Source: Fratercula arctica
Taxonomy: Eukaryota > Chordata > Aves > Charadriiformes > Alcidae
Reading direction: 5' to 3'
Assembly: GCA_947846985.1 (NCBI GenBank)
Contig: CANTUZ010000025.1
Span: forward strand, 10,910,100-10,974,099
Length of the DNA: 64,000 nucleotides
Part shown: piece by piece, positions 1 to 13,288 of the stretch
Layout of the letters: each line of letters starts with the position of its first letter
How positions within the stretch are numbered: the first letter of the stretch is position 1
Notes under the pieces: model-generated
What the model was told of the DNA's origin: nothing
Seen by the model: the letters and a program-made list of their open reading frames with translations, nothing else
Database searches by the model: none
Translations under genes and position numbers: made by a program

Positions 1-1029
1 ACAGGTAGTTCTTAATAGTCTTCTAAATTATTTTAGCTATTTTATTATTTGCAGAACTGTATGCTGTAATAATGTTGACAAAATTAATATCAGACAATAG
101 TTCCCAAGAAATTAAGAGTGTCGTTCCCCCCCTCCCCCGCAAGATTAGTGTTGTTAACTTTAAACACAGGGCTATGTGCAACTCAGCAGTGGATGAAATG
201 ATCCTGTATATTATTTTAAAGGCCTTGTGCAAGTGTACTGAGGTTAGAATTTTATCCGGATTTGGAAACATGCTATGAAACATTTTGGATTGAGTAGCTA
301 TACAATTTTAAAGCCAATGTTCTTAATACTATTTATTAAAATACCATGGCTTCTATTTTTATTATATAGGGAAAAAAAAATATTTTTTAATGCGTAAAAA
401 GAACATCAAGACAAATATTCCATGTCATCTGCTATTGTATCAGTTATCATAGTAAAGCCAGGTTTTTTTTCAAAATGGTACATTGTAGCATTTACTTTCT
501 GAGGGTATCATATGGATGTTTTCATCCACAATCCGCATTTTTCTATTATAGGGTATATACAAACATTTAAATTTTACAAGTTTAAAAACCATTACAATTA
601 AAACCTTTGAACTAGGAATGTGAACACAACAGACACGATATTTTGATGGACTACTTTAAGTTTAAATAATCTTAATACAATTTTATTATTTAAAATTTTA
701 ACAAAGAACTTCCTTCCACTAAGGTCAGTTTTTACATGCGCTCACATATTGGTAATTGTGCATATAGCAAAACAAAACCCTTCCTGTTTTTTTGAAAATT
801 TAGTTTCTAGTTGTGTAATATTGTCTCCAACCATACTTTCAGAAAAAGGGGAGACAAATAATTGTCTTTCACAGACATTTTTTTCTGAAGACACCATAAA
901 TCAGCTGTTTGTTGATAGCATTATTTTAAAAAATATTATTCCTGAAGTGCATATTCCATATGAATAAATTATTAAAGAATTGTGATTTATTTTATTTCAT
1001 AAATTTTTTTTTCCCCCATATTTAAATAG
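1..1029 (+). other. RFX3: Intron of the RFX3-like gene (3' part)
   Basis: This AT-rich sequence lies upstream of the first recognisable exon. It ends in a pyrimidine-rich tract and an AG acceptor at 1028-1029. I see no exon, RNA gene or repeat in it. The upstream exons, including the DNA-binding domain, lie outside the window. Confidence 0.7.
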
Positions 1030-1183
1030 CTCAATGGTGATTCGAGATTTAACCTTACGCAGTGCTGCTAGCTTTGGCTCTTTTCATCTGATCCGCTTGC
1101 TTTATGATGAGTACATGTTTTACTTAGTAGAACATCGTGTTGCTCAGGCAACAGGAGAGACACCTATCGCAGTTATGGGAGAG
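1030..1183 (+). CDS. RFX3: RFX3-like transcription factor, third-to-last coding exon
   Basis: This 154-nt exon is bounded by an AG acceptor (1028-1029) and a GTAAG donor (1184-1188). One base completes a codon split with the previous exon, then 51 open codons follow, beginning SMVIRDLTLRSAASFGSFHL and ending AVMGE. The segment belongs to the conserved C-terminal dimerisation and extended region of the RFX1/2/3 group of winged-helix regulators. These bind X-box DNA in the nucleus and control ciliary genes. I prefer RFX3 over RFX1 or RFX2 because of the C-terminus encoded by the last exon. The call is from recognition, not from an alignment. No frame damage is seen, so the gene is probably functional here. 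Confidence 0.8.
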
Positions 1184-4100
1184 GTAAGATAATATGCAAG
1201 ACAATAGACTGGTGAATTTAGTGATCAATTTGGATATGCATCTACAATTTTTTTTAACATTCACATGGAGCTATGGGATATTTTGTAATATAACTATTGT
1301 AGATTTAGTTGCAAATACATTAGCATCTTCAAAGTTGGGTTATATACCTTAATCCACGTTTCCTTGGCTGATTGTTTTTCAGAGTACTAAAACCACAATG
1401 ACTTCTAATGCTTTGAGCTTGCTCCAAAAAAAAAAAGTCAGATCAACCTACTAGGTAGAAACCTACTTTTTTGAGTTCTGTAAAACGAAATAGTTTATAT
1501 GAAAATAATAAAGAAACAGAATAATAGGAAATTTGCTTTCAGGGATCTGTTTACACATATTTACACATACTTAAAATTTCAATACAAATATTTACACAAA
1601 TGAGTAGTCCCATTGACTTCAGAAGGGTTGCTTGCATGCAGAAGTTTGTTTTGCTTCAATTGTACTGTTCACGCGTATTGGTTGTATGTGGCAAGGCTTG
1701 GGGGGGCACACTGCAGGGCTAGGGCTGCAGGGGTGACCTCTGTGAGAAGAGGTAAGGGACTTCCCTGTGCCAAACAGAACCAGTTCTAGCCAGCTTGGCA
1801 ATGGACCCACCGCAGGCCAAAGCTGAGCCAGTCAGCAAAGTTTTGGTTGCCTCTGTGAAAACATATTTAAGAAAGGGCAGAAAACACCAGACAGGAACAA
1901 GAGGAGGGAATAAGAGAGTGAGAAACAGCAGAGGGAACACCAAGGTCAGAGCAGTAGGAGATGCTCCATGATGGAGCAGATATTCCCTGCAGCCTGTGGA
2001 GAACCTCCAGAGCAGAGGGATATATCCAAAGGAACTGCAGCCTGCGGAGAACCCACAACAGACCAGAGGAAAAGTGCGAGAAGGAAGGAGCAGCAGAGAA
2101 AAACTGCTATGTACTGACCACAAGCCCCCCTGCACCACCCTGCACTCACTGAAGGGACTGAGTGTCACTTGCGACAATAACACAGGGGAAAGAGAGGTGC
2201 TTGGAGTGAAGTTGAGCCTGGGAAAGGGGGAGGAAAGATGTTTTCCTTAAGTGTTTAAACGCTTTGTTCTTTTTTGCTTTTGCTTCCCACTACTCAAATC
2301 AGTAATTAAATATTTATTTTAATTGGCAATAAATTAAATTAAATTCCCCAAGTCAAGTCTGTTTTGCCCGTGACAGTAATTGGTAAGTGATCTCCCCGTC
2401 TTTATCTTCGTATATGAGCTTTCTCACTCCAGTTCTTCCTATTTTCTCCCCCAGTCCTTTGGAAGGGGGGTGGGGAAGGCTGGATGAGTGCTTGGCTGTT
2501 AACTAGGGCCAACCAACAACAACATGCATGGAATGAAAGTAGCACAGAAGTACTTGCAGGATTGGGACATGGCATATTTTCATGTCTATATTTCAATGTA
2601 TTTTGTTTAAAATAAACAGAGCAAAAGTCTCACTTCAGAACCACTGTGTCTTATGAGTCCATGGTATTTGCAAACTGAAGTTTACCTCAGACCTCTTATT
2701 TTCAGTAGCTCATCTAACCGTTAATTTTGTGTAAGTTGCTTAAGAATTCACATTATCTTAGGAGTTATTGTCAAGAAATTGTACTTTTAATGTGCTAAAA
2801 AATGGATAGATGTAGACATACAATAGAGGGTTCACCAGATTGAAGCTTAATGTTTTTATACTTGACAATCATTACATCATGTTTTATCTTACTGATAAAT
2901 TGTAAGTTACCTTGCATGATTTGACATATCATTCTTCCCTCAGGATATATTAAATAGTATCATTAAATATTATGAAAAAATGTACTTTTTCATAGAGATG
3001 GGGAGTCTTGGCTTAACTTGTAGTTTCATTGATATGACATGCTTTAGAAAAAATAAATGAGAAATGAGTGTTTCCATTTAGATATTTGATTAAACTCTGC
3101 TGTTACATTTATAGCAAAGTATTGCAAAAGTGTAGTATTGGTATGTTCTTGTTTTCTTGACAGACATTGTATATGTTAAATATAATGTTTTTGGTGTACT
3201 GTGGGACTTCCTATAATGTTTTGGTAAACTTAAGATGGATACGATCTTTGAGAGAAAATATCTAATCTAAGTCTTTTAGAGGTGAGAGGGGATGTAAATA
3301 TTCATTAAATGCATGGGTGCTTGTGTTTCTCTGCATTTACTGACTGTGGTTGAAATAAAACGGGAAAGACTAAGGCTAGTTTGACAAACACTGGAAGCCA
3401 GTATAAACTGGCTTTGCAGCTGAGAAAAACACTCTGTGTCCTCTTCTCCCATCCTCTTAGCTTTGGACACTGATGCTGGCACAAGTACTCAGGCAGTCCT
3501 GTGGTTAACTGGATCAGAGAATCCATCCTGTGCAAAATAACCCTGTTAAAATTGTGGGGTTTTTTTTCCTGGGTCAGTTCTGTCATGTGGTTCTTTGCAC
3601 GGCCATGTGAACACTTAAGTTGAAAGGATGAGTATAGGGAGGTGAGGAGGGAGTATGCGTGAGGGAACCTGGAAGGGTATGGTTGGTGTTGCTTATGCTG
3701 GTTTAGTGTTCACTGAAGTTTTATCTTTCTGTATTTCTGAAAAGGACAATCAGGTATGGTTAGAAATATATTTATCTAATTATTTTACTCCTTTCATTTG
3801 AGATTCACTCACCAAATTATGCTCTGATGCTTCTCATTTAAGAGAAGGGTAGATGAAGGAGGAAGAAAGGTTGCATTTTTACTTGTGAGCAACTTTTCAC
3901 GTTGCTTTTATATAAGTAAACTAGTTAGCAGAATACGCTGTAATAACCATAAATCCTATTTTCAGTGGTGCCATTTATTTACCTTACATATAGTTTTGCT
4001 ACATTATAACTGCCTTTAGTGACACATCTTCTCAGGGGAACTTTTAAAAGAGCTTTTGGTTAAAATATTGCAGTTTAAAAATGGTCACCAGTCATATTTT

Positions 4101-4427
4101 CCAGCATTCTACAGCAGAAATATATCACTCAAAGCAACAAAGGCCTTGACACGTCACCATAAAAAAAACAAAAACATATGCTTAAGTTTATATTCCATTT
4201 TTTTAATTGCTGAGGATTTTTTATTTTAATGTTAATTTTCTTAATATGAACACATATATGATGGAATGGAAAAATGAACTGGTATACTATGGACATGACT
4301 GCAGTCACATGCATGCACTTTCATACTAGCCACAAGCCATTGGAGCATAGTACTGGCATCATCATAGATAATCTAAGGTCATGTTTGTGCAGGACTGTGT
4401 CCACACTTTTTATTGTTTGTTTTGCAG
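1184..4427 (+). other. RFX3: Intron of RFX3-like gene, carrying an LTR
   Basis: This 3.2-kb intron runs from GTAAG (1184) to a TTTTGCAG acceptor ending at 4427. It is unremarkable apart from an ERVL-like LTR at about 1680-2522 in the sense direction. The parts 1184-1680 and 2523-4427 hold nothing else that I recognise. Confidence 0.8.
1680..2522 (+). mobile_element. ERVL-like solo LTR in intron, sense to the gene
   Basis: The block is much less AT-rich than the surrounding intron and has the layout of a common avian ERVL-type LTR. A TATTTAAG promoter-like box lies at about 1864. The body repeats CTGCAGCCTGTGGAGA and CTGCAGCCTGCGGAGA, typical of this class. An AATAAA-type signal (GGCAATAAATTAAAT) lies near 2325-2340, followed by TGTTTTGCCCGTGACAGTAATTGG. 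The end, CCAACCAACAACA, lies near 2520. I found no internal retroviral sequence and no clear target duplication, so the edges are approximate. Family membership is judged from remembered LTR architecture. Confidence 0.65.
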
Positions 4428-4470
4428 TTTGGTGATTTAAATGCTATATCCCCTGGAAATATGGATAAAG
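4428..4470 (+). CDS. RFX3: RFX3-like, penultimate coding exon
   Basis: This short 43-nt exon lies between TTTTGCAG (ending 4427) and GTAAGC (4471). It encodes FGDLNAISPGNMDK plus the first base of a split Asp codon. The phase fits both neighbours exactly: the upstream exon ends in phase 0 and the downstream exon supplies the remaining two bases. Such a tiny exon is easily missed by gene finders. The sequence matches the linker just before the acidic C-terminal tail of RFX3-type proteins. Confidence 0.8.
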
Positions 4471-5252
4471 GTAAGCAGTCAAATCTCTCAAATGTATAAT
4501 TTTATATAGAACTAATGTGTTTCTTGGAGCAAAACAAGTCCTTATTTTTTTTAAAATATAGTAAAGTGGAATCTAAAGCTGTATCATAATTTCAACTACG
4601 CGTATATTACTATCATATGGGTACAATATGCTATACAAGATATATAGTAAATAATAATTACTAGAATACTCTAGGTTCTTAATAGGAAAATATTTTTTAA
4701 AATATTTATTATTTACATGAAAAAAATTCAAAATTTCACCCAGAATTTAGCTGTATATCCTGGTTGGAGTTGAAGGGGATGGACAGTTGGAAAAGGAAGA
4801 TATGAGCATGTACATATATCTACATTTGTAGTGAATGATGGGTTTGATAAGGGAAGATGGTGAAATTTAGTCCAAGCACTTGCCAAATAACTTGCTAATT
4901 GTTACTGAAGGATATAGTAAGAAATGAGTTTATGTCCTCTTTGTAGACTGAGGGCTTGCTTTGTTCTCCATTCTTACGCTGGTTGTATGATTTGGAGCAA
5001 GTCAATCTCTCTTCAGTTCAATTTCCTTATCAGTAAAATGAGATAACATTAGAGAGAGCTCATTACCCTATTTATCTGTAGTATTTATTGACTTTTCCCA
5101 ATAAAATGTTGAGCTTTCACTTTCTACTTTGTCAGGTTACTACACTTTTCTATGTTTTCATATTTCATGTTATTTGCAAAATAAAGGCCCTTGTATTTAG
5201 ATTATTTTTTTCCTCTTTGTGCTATTTTTTTCTTGGTTGTTTTTTTGTGCAG
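4471..5252 (+). other. RFX3: Last intron of RFX3-like gene
   Basis: This is a 782-bp AT-rich intron with a GTAAGC donor and a T-rich tract before TGCAG at 5248-5252. No repeat or RNA gene is recognised in it. Confidence 0.8.
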
Positions 5253-5494
5253 ATGAGGGCAGCGAAGTTGAAAGTGAAATAGAAGAAGAGCTGGATGAAA
5301 ATGGAGAGCCACAAGCCAAGAGGGAGAAAACAGAACTAAACCAGGCATTTCAGGTGGGCTGCATGCAGCAGCCAGCGCTTGAGAGTGGAGTAGAGCAGAG
5401 CCTCCTGAACCCACTTCATAATGAGCACATTGTTACAAATACTCAGACTATCAGACAATGCAGTGCTACTGGAAATACATATACTGCAGTCTAA
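5253..5494 (+). CDS. RFX3: RFX3-like, terminal coding exon with stop
   Basis: Two bases complete the split Asp codon. An acidic tract follows (EGSEVESEIEEELDENGE), then a basic patch (AKREKTE), and finally a tail ending QCSATGNTYTAV with TAA at 5492-5494. The acidic stretch plus the TYTAV end is what I recall of RFX3 C-termini. RFX1 and RFX2 tails differ, and this is the main reason for the symbol. The ATG at 5219 lies in intron sequence and is not a start: the exon is entered through the acceptor at 5251-5252. The frame is intact. Confidence 0.82.
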
Positions 5495-8400
5495 TATTGA
5501 AGCACTCCCCCAACTACATTAGCCCTGTTGATGCTGAACTTGGGGGGGGAGGGAGAATAGGTCTGAAAGTTGACTTATCAAATTTTAGCTGTGCTGAACA
5601 TTACCTTTTACTGGAGTTGTGAAATGAAATGGGTGTATGCATTTTGCTAGATGTTTAAAAAAATTTGTAAGCAAAATCATTTTACATTGGTTACTTGATA
5701 TTATGAGTTTTCCTAGTGTCAAGGAAAATTTTTGCTAAGCTTTTAATGTTAATGCTTTTGTCCTCTTAAAATAACTTATGTTTTTCATAGTTTAAAAATA
5801 TTTTAATGTTAATTATTTGTCATAATGATTTCATATACATAGGTTTTTAATTAGATGCACTTCTGTGAAATATTAAAAGAAATACTGGAGGCGTACTCAT
5901 TTGACAGCAGATGCATCAAATTTGTTATGAAAGGTGCTTTTCATTGAACAGAACTAGAAGACACTATTTTGATGAAATTGTGAGCATTAAGGGGGTATTT
6001 TTATCATAATGTTGGAGGGGTGGGAAGATCTACTGCTTTCTTTCTGTAAGGAAGAAGTGGTTTTGCTGCATTTACAAATGCAGAATGAGCGATAGAATTG
6101 TAACAATGTGGTAATGTGTACACTGTAGTCATACCTAGTTCTCTGATCACCATGTAAACAATACAAGTTTCCTTTAAAATCAACAGCTCCAGATTTTATT
6201 TGCATGCCAATTCCTGTGGCTTTGTAGACTACTGATTCTATATTTGAGACCACTGCACAGATGCTTTTGGTTGTTGAGTGATACCGTAGTTGATAGAAAA
6301 TGAACCAGAAAAGAAGTTACTTGTTTTTTTTTAAGCGTACATGCTACTTATGCTGAACTGGACATACAGGAAAACATTCCTTTTGGATGTCTTTCTTCTA
6401 TTCCAGGTCTTTTCCTACTACTAGTTCAATCTGCTGCTTTCATAAATTATAATTTATAGAATGTACGGAATGTAGCAACCTGCATAATTTTCTTTTCAAA
6501 ATATATTTCCTGATTATTAAAGTGAATTTAAATTTTTACAAAAATTTAATAAGGTCGTGTAACTGGCACACCTCACTTGTACTTATTTCCAATTACATTG
6601 AATTTGAATAAGTGTCTAGATGGACCATTGCCATTTAATAATGTACATCAGGGATCATTGTACCTCGGCTATTACATGGTGCCTTAAACAGAACTGAAGC
6701 TAAGATTTAGTATTTTTTGTTAATCTTAACTCTTAAAATTTATTCAACATGGTGTGCCTGTCACTTTCAAATTTCCTAAGTATTAAGGGCAGGTTACATA
6801 GTCTTCAAAGAAATAAAAAGGGGGGTTTATTACTAAGTGATTTTAATATCCCTCTTAAAATTGATAATAAAACTATTTTTTCCTGTTTCTAGCTGAATTT
6901 CACTTTATTACAAATAAAATTTGCTTGGGAACTTGAAAAGCAAAACTAGCTTTAATACCAACTTCAAATGCTGTTAACAAAGTAAACGGACCCTAGTCAT
7001 AAGCATGGTTTTATATTTTTAAATCCTTGTCAGATTTTAATTTTAAAAAGTCAGACTAAGTAAATGAGCAGGTACATAATGCAGCGCGTATTTTCAATTT
7101 GTATACGTGGTAGGGTGTCAGCCTGATGCTATGTTTTAATGATTACATCTTATAGTGATAGCTTATACAGTCCATATTAATTGACATTAAACATCTCCGT
7201 TTTTTTCCTGATTATTTTAAACATTTTCATTATTTTTAAAGCAGACACATGGACTCGCTAAGCTAAAATAATGAAAATAAATAAAAGCAAAAAAGTGAAG
7301 GAGAGAATAAAAAAATCAATTATGTAGAAAGGACTGTATAAAAAATTTAGTCTCATTTTATCTAGTGTGACTGCTGATTTTTTTTTTTTTTTTGAAGTCA
7401 TATATACCAAATGGGTAAACATCATGTGACACGAACAGTGTATTTTTAGCAAAGAAATTTGTTACATATGCTCCAAGAATGGTTACAGATTAATTAAGAT
7501 GTCCTAACATTTTTTGGGGTACAAAATTATTTGTAAATTGCTTAACAGAATTTGGAGGCCAACCCATCCTGCTCTATTCTATGTAGGCACAATTCCTACT
7601 GATGTCAGTAGATGTTTTTTGTCTCAGCAAAAAGTGCAAATGAGGTTTATGTTAATTTATCTCAAAATTCACCTGTGTACTGAATCCTCATAGATTTTGT
7701 TCTCCCAAATATCACTGCATCCTGTTTTTTTCCCCTTAGAAATCAGCACCCTTCACCAAAAATCCTAAGAACTAACCTATGATAAATACTTAACCCCTTT
7801 TATTTTGCATTATAAGATTTTTAACAAGTAAAATAAAATGAAATATTCAGCATTTTTCATTTTTAACTTAGGGTGTTCTATGCTGTACTGATTGTCTGTA
7901 TTGCCTGGTTTCAAATTTAGTGTTGACGAACCTGAAATGTTTGCTTATCATTGTCCTTTATTGGTAGAATGTTAGATTTGTTGTTGCTGAGAGAAAAGTA
8001 TGGTTGTAACATGTAAATCTAGGTTGCTAAGAAGATGTGGGACCTGAATATCTTTTGATTGATATTTTGAACAGTTGATCACTGTTCATGTAGCACAAAA
8101 AGAAAACAAAATATACACATACAGAGATAGAATGTATATCATGGATTCTAATAGTAGTTATCAAAACAAATTGGAACTATCCCTGATTCAGATAACTGAA
8201 TGGAGTTTATATTTCTATGCTTATCAACTGATTATTCTCTCAGTTTTTTAAGTAATGTTTTCCCCACTTTAACAAATATTTAAAAGAATTAAGTTGCTGT
8301 AAGCTGCTGCGTATACTTACAGGTTTGAGATTTTTTTTGTGCTTTGCTTTTAAATTTACTGCAATTTTGATCAAATGTACACATATGAAACAATTTACAC

Positions 8401-11400
8401 ACTTTTGATATTTGTTAATAGATGGGTATTGTTAATAATTTAAGAACAGAAATATGGATACCTCAGTCCAAATTATGTAGTGTGTAGCATGTGGCTGAAT
8501 TGCCACTCTGAAGCCTGCTTAACTCTAAAGAGCTGTAGCAAGCATCCACTGGCTAGACATTATAAGATAAGGGCTCGTATGATTTGTGGATTTTACGCAA
8601 TCTTTATGTGAAATTAAAAATAATTATTTTAGAGACACTTCCCCTATTAGCACAAATAACTTAGCGAACACTGTGGCGGAATGGGTATTGTTGAATTACT
8701 TTTTCAAAACATGGGGCCCAATTTTCACAAGTTCTATATTTAGGAAAAGTTGTTAATACATTTTTGTATGTCTCATTTCTCATTGTAAATCATTTAAAAA
8801 AAAAAGCCCTCTTTTCAGTTATCTATTTCTGTGTTTTATTATTGTACTGTAGCATGCTTTGTGCACCTTTTTTTTTTACTGTTCCATTAAAAAATTTGGA
8901 GAATATTTTTTAAATTGTTTACTTACAAAATGATTATGTACAGCATTTCTGTCTTTAGTTCACAAACATGCAAAATGATGTGCTGGTGTACTGTCACTGA
9001 GGAATGTATAGATCTATAAAACATTTTAATTTAAACTGAAGCATTTTTAAACGTCTAAAACACTGCTTCTGTTCAAAATATTTTCCACAGGGGAAGACCT
9101 GACCTGATATATTTGTGGTTCTAACCAAATTATATCAGCATTGCTTAGAAAAACATTTGTATTAAAGCTACATTGCAATCTAACTTAATTTATAGAGTGG
9201 TTTTACAAAATAAAATAACCTTTTCTAGTCATGAAAAAAATCGGTGAAAAAATAGCTTTTTTAATAATGTAAGTATTTTTGGTACTTCATGTGACAGTGA
9301 TTTCAGAATTTAAAACATTAATTTGAGAGATCAGTATAAGTTTTTCAAAATTGCATCCTTGTCTGTAGAACAGGAAAATTATCATGTCTGTGGTTTAAAA
9401 ACAGGTCAATGAAGTGTATTCTAGTATCTTTGCTACTTCATTGATAAAAAGAAAAAAAAAAACAGGAACAGAAGCATAAATACAAAATACTTCGGTTCAG
9501 CCTTAGAAAATTAATTTAATGTAATGCCTTGCACTAACCCTTTGAGCATTGTAAGAATACGCTTTTAAGGTAATTTTATTAGACCACTGAAAATATTCTA
9601 TACATTTAAGAAACTAATTGTCTTGTAGAAATTTTGGTTTTTTAATTTTTAAATTAAATATTTGCATACTAGACTGAAATGATTTCATTACAGAAGGCTC
9701 AATAGATTTAGGCTAAATTATTCACTGCCATCAACATGTGCTGTCTGGTGCAAAACTACTTCTGCTATTTTATTTTCATAATTGCATAAATATCTGGAGA
9801 AAACAAATATTTGACTCTACAGACATAAATTGTTTAAGATGCCTTTAAGAGATGGAGGTATAGAAAAAAAATATTTGTACTATTTTGAAAGTCTCTTTAG
9901 GGTAATATTAAAATATACCAATACTGTAAATGAAAACCTTAAATAAAACCAAAACCACTTAGTTAACAAAATAATGAATTTCACAGAACCCTTGATATGT
10001 TTGCAATCAAATTTTCTGCAGTTTGTCTGATAAATAGACAAAAGAGACACTGTTGTATTACTTTTAACGTTCAGTCACTGTGATATGAACTAATGGAAAG
10101 ACAGAGATACTAGATTCAGCTTCCTCTACAGGGATGCAGTTTGGATAACTTATTGAATGTCAAAATTTAGAAAAAGAAAAAAAACTAAACACCTAGAAAT
10201 TGCATCTGCTTTTTGCTGGGTTGAAAAAGTCCTTTGTTCTTACAAGTAGTACTTACCAGAACAAGGGAAGAAATTCAGAAGTGAGTAGAGCTGTTGAAAA
10301 TTATAGATAGAAATACCACCTTGCTGAGCTTTTCTACTGGTTCCTTGCAGTAGCAATCAGCAACACCAGGTGCAGATGTATTTATTCGAGTCTAGCTGAG
10401 TGAAAGAAAAAGTTTCATTATGTTGCTTAGTGGAATTACATCAATAGTATAGTGCAAGTAAGTTATAAAGGTTTTTAGTCAGTTAATGCAAATTCATGCA
10501 TAATTAAAATGCAATACTCAAAGGGTTTTAATTTAACAATAGTTGATTCATAATTTATTGTAAATGCTTCCCAGTTTGCATGCCTTGAACGTTGCTGCTA
10601 GTGATTTTCTATGCCAGCAGACCTGAGTTTACTCATTTTACTTAAGAAATAGTAAAAGCCACTTACAAAGTGACTGAATAGGGTTTTTTTGAGGCAAATA
10701 TGCCTTAGTTTGACCATTTAAACTCTGTTGGTTTATTCTGATTTTTTTCTTTTAAAAAAAGAAACCCAGCAATTAAAATGTTGGGATTGGAAGCCCTGAG
10801 TAATTAAACATTTAGTAAAAATTGTTCTTGCAAATTGATCATTAAGATTGAAATTCATTGTAGAGAAGAAAGTCCATAACGAGACTATGAGCATCAAAAT
10901 GACCCTCACTTATATCCAAATTGGGGAAATCCTCTTATGTTCTTAAGTTCTTCCTTGATTGTGGAGCAAATTTTTGCGAGAATTTTCAACACTGAGTGAA
11001 CTCTACTCTAAAATAATAAATATTTTAAAAGAATTAAGACTGTGGGGGGACAACCTCACCTTGATTGGTGTTTACCAGGGACCTAATCCAGTATCTTTTG
11101 ACTCGCTGATATCAACAAGAGGTTTTTTTTTCTTTTGGTTTGTTTTTTTTTTGCACAAAGAATACTAAAGGGTTCCCAAATACATTGTTAAAGTGATTGT
11201 TTTTTATTGAAACATTAAATATCATATTAAAGTAATCCAATAAAGCAATTTAAAACGTCACAAAAATATAATTTTGTACCAAAGCAAGTTTCTCATCTTC
11301 ACTGGAAATTTGGATTTACAGTAATAACCAATGAGGCTATTGAATAAACTTTGAGTGCCTTTCAAACACTTGTGAAATTTTGCCTCAGGTGGTAAACTGT

Positions 11401-12125
11401 AATTAGGTTGATTCTAGAGCTTTCCAATCAGTAATTCTATCATCACTCAGGGCTTTCTTACCTTCTAGGAAACTTACTTGGTTCCATTTATTTTCTACTG
11501 TATTTTTTTAAAGTGCCATCATTTAAATTTCACTTAGTAAGTGGCAGATTACAATATTCAGTCCCACAGGCGCAGAAATGTAATAACACTAGGAGAAATT
11601 GAACTTTTGTTTTCCTATTTACTGCATACATTATGTAAATTAAGAAATCAACGTTTTTGTAGACTGTACATGTGACATAATGTAATGTTGTTTTTCAGTT
11701 TTTGAATTAGTTGAACACACTTTTTAATTATTTAAGGAAAACATCTTTACAGAATAATTTGATAGGGTTTTTTGTATAATGTATTTGATTTTGTAAATAT
11801 GTATTTCCTGATGTGATTTTTTTTTGGTGAGAAATGCTAAATCTTTTAGTATCTCATGTCCTCTCAAAATTGAAAGGAGCTAAATAATAGTTTGTGGGCA
11901 ATTCGTATTGTGTACTGTACAATAACTAGGAAACTTTTATAATTATAAAAATATATATTAACTTTTAGTGTGTTGTTTAAAAATAATGACTGGAACATAC
12001 TAAAGACGGTAGGATTTTTCTGAATATTTCAGACATGAACTCAGGCTAGTTTTCTTGTGTTTTTCAAAACAAAATTGTGTATTGTCTTCTGAAATAAATA
12101 AATTTGTTTTCCTGTTACAAACATT
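5495..12125 (+). other. RFX3: Probable long 3' UTR of RFX3-like gene
   Basis: The 6.6 kb after the stop codon is AT-rich and free of CR1 or LTR insertions, unlike everything to its right. That is expected if it is under constraint as an untranslated region. Several AATAAA signals occur (for example near 6808, 7832, 9943 and 11235). The strongest end is the tandem AATAAATAAA near 12095-12105, followed by T/GT-rich sequence. A Pumilio-like TGTAAATA lies near 11795. The true end cannot be fixed from sequence alone, and shorter isoforms are likely. Confidence 0.55.
12094..12106 (+). promoter_or_regulatory. Candidate distal polyadenylation signal
   Basis: Overlapping AATAAA copies (GAAATAAATAAATTTG) are followed within about 50 nt by GT-rich GAATTGTTTTGGGGTTT. 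This is the best-formed cleavage context downstream of the RFX3-like stop. The assignment to the gene is inferred from the absence of repeats between the two. Confidence 0.45.
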
Positions 12126-12910
12126 TGACATTTGAATTGTTTTGGGGTTTATATAATTAATTATTTTAAATTGTAATACTATTGATTTTAAAAGAAAAAT
12201 TATTTCAACTTATGCCTTTTAAATAAGACATTTAATATTTATGTAGCAGTATTAGGAGTAAAAAACTAACACCGAGCGTTTCTCAGACTGCAAAAGAGAT
12301 TATTATTTGAGGTGTCAACTTGATTAAATAGCTGTTCATGCTTCAAATAACTGCAGAATATAATATGTTAATTTAAATATCAAGAATAATTTTCCATTCT
12401 AAATTTAGCTAGCTAAAATAGGGTTGTTAGGAGCAAGATGACTTTGGCATCTGGACTCCATTACTGTTAATGTATGACCACCAAAGCCTACTACCGCAAG
12501 TTTTGCTTTAGTAAAATTATGAAAATATTTGCAGCATTAACTTATTTCAGCGTACTTAATATGAAAACAAAGAATAAAGTCTCTATCGTATCAAGCCATG
12601 TTTCTCATGGATCTCTAATGTGTGTTCCTGACAGTGTGTTTTACATCTAAAAATGCAGAATGCTATTTTAATTGGGGAAAACCCACCAAGTAACAGAATG
12701 CTAGAACATTAAAGTGAGCTTGGAATACCTCAAGCTCATATAAAGCTTAGAAAAAAGATAGGAAAGCTACCTCATAGAGCTTGAATTTATTTTGTTTGGA
12801 AAGTTCAGTTTATGAGTATTATAATCCACAGTTGCCTATCTCATACGGTTTATTTCAACTAAGGTCCAAAAGCTTATTACAAATACAATACTGGATCCTG
12901 CGATGAATCC
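12126..12910. other. Intergenic, nothing recognised
   Basis: AT-rich unique sequence between the presumed gene end and the first CR1 fragment. No ORF, RNA gene or repeat is supported. Confidence 0.6.
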
Positions 12911-13288
12911 TACCAGACATGTCCCTAAGCACCACATCTACCCATCTTTTAAATAGCTCCAGGGATGGTGACTCAACCACTTCCCTGGGCAGCCTGTTAC
13001 AATGTTTGATATAACCCTTTCAGTGAAGAAAATTTTCCTAATATCCAATCTAAACTTCCCCTGGCGCAACTTGAGGCCATTTCCTCTTGCCCTATCGCTT
13101 GTTACTTGGGAGAAGAGACCGACATCCACCTCTCTACAACCTCCTTTCAGGTAGTTGTAGAGAGTGATAAGGTCTCCCCTCAGCCTCCTTTTCTCCAGAC
13201 TAAACAATCCTAGTTCCCTCAGCTGCTCCTCATAAGACTTATTCTGCAGACCCCTCACCAGCTTTGTTGCCCTTCTCTGGACGCACAT
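12911..13288 (-). mobile_element. CR1 LINE fragment, 3'-terminal ORF2 region
   Basis: The - strand encodes the C-terminal CR1 ORF2 block with [20 protein letters not shown] and [18 protein letters not shown] frame change follows before the conserved stop region. The element is truncated at both ends. It stops shortly after the GATGGGTAGATGTGGTGCTTAG segment, so the octamer tail is missing. It is a dead pseudogene fragment of the LVRGLQ type. Confidence 0.85.

Noticed and set aside
1719..2183. 154-codon - strand ORF in the intron
   Set aside because: It is antisense to an LTR, leucine- and serine-rich through reading a purine-rich strand backwards, with no domain. It is a chance frame.
5219..5252. 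ATG-initiated start upstream of the last RFX3 exon
   Set aside because: It lies in the T-rich acceptor region of an intron. The exon is entered at 5253 in the phase set by the previous exon, so this Met is not used.
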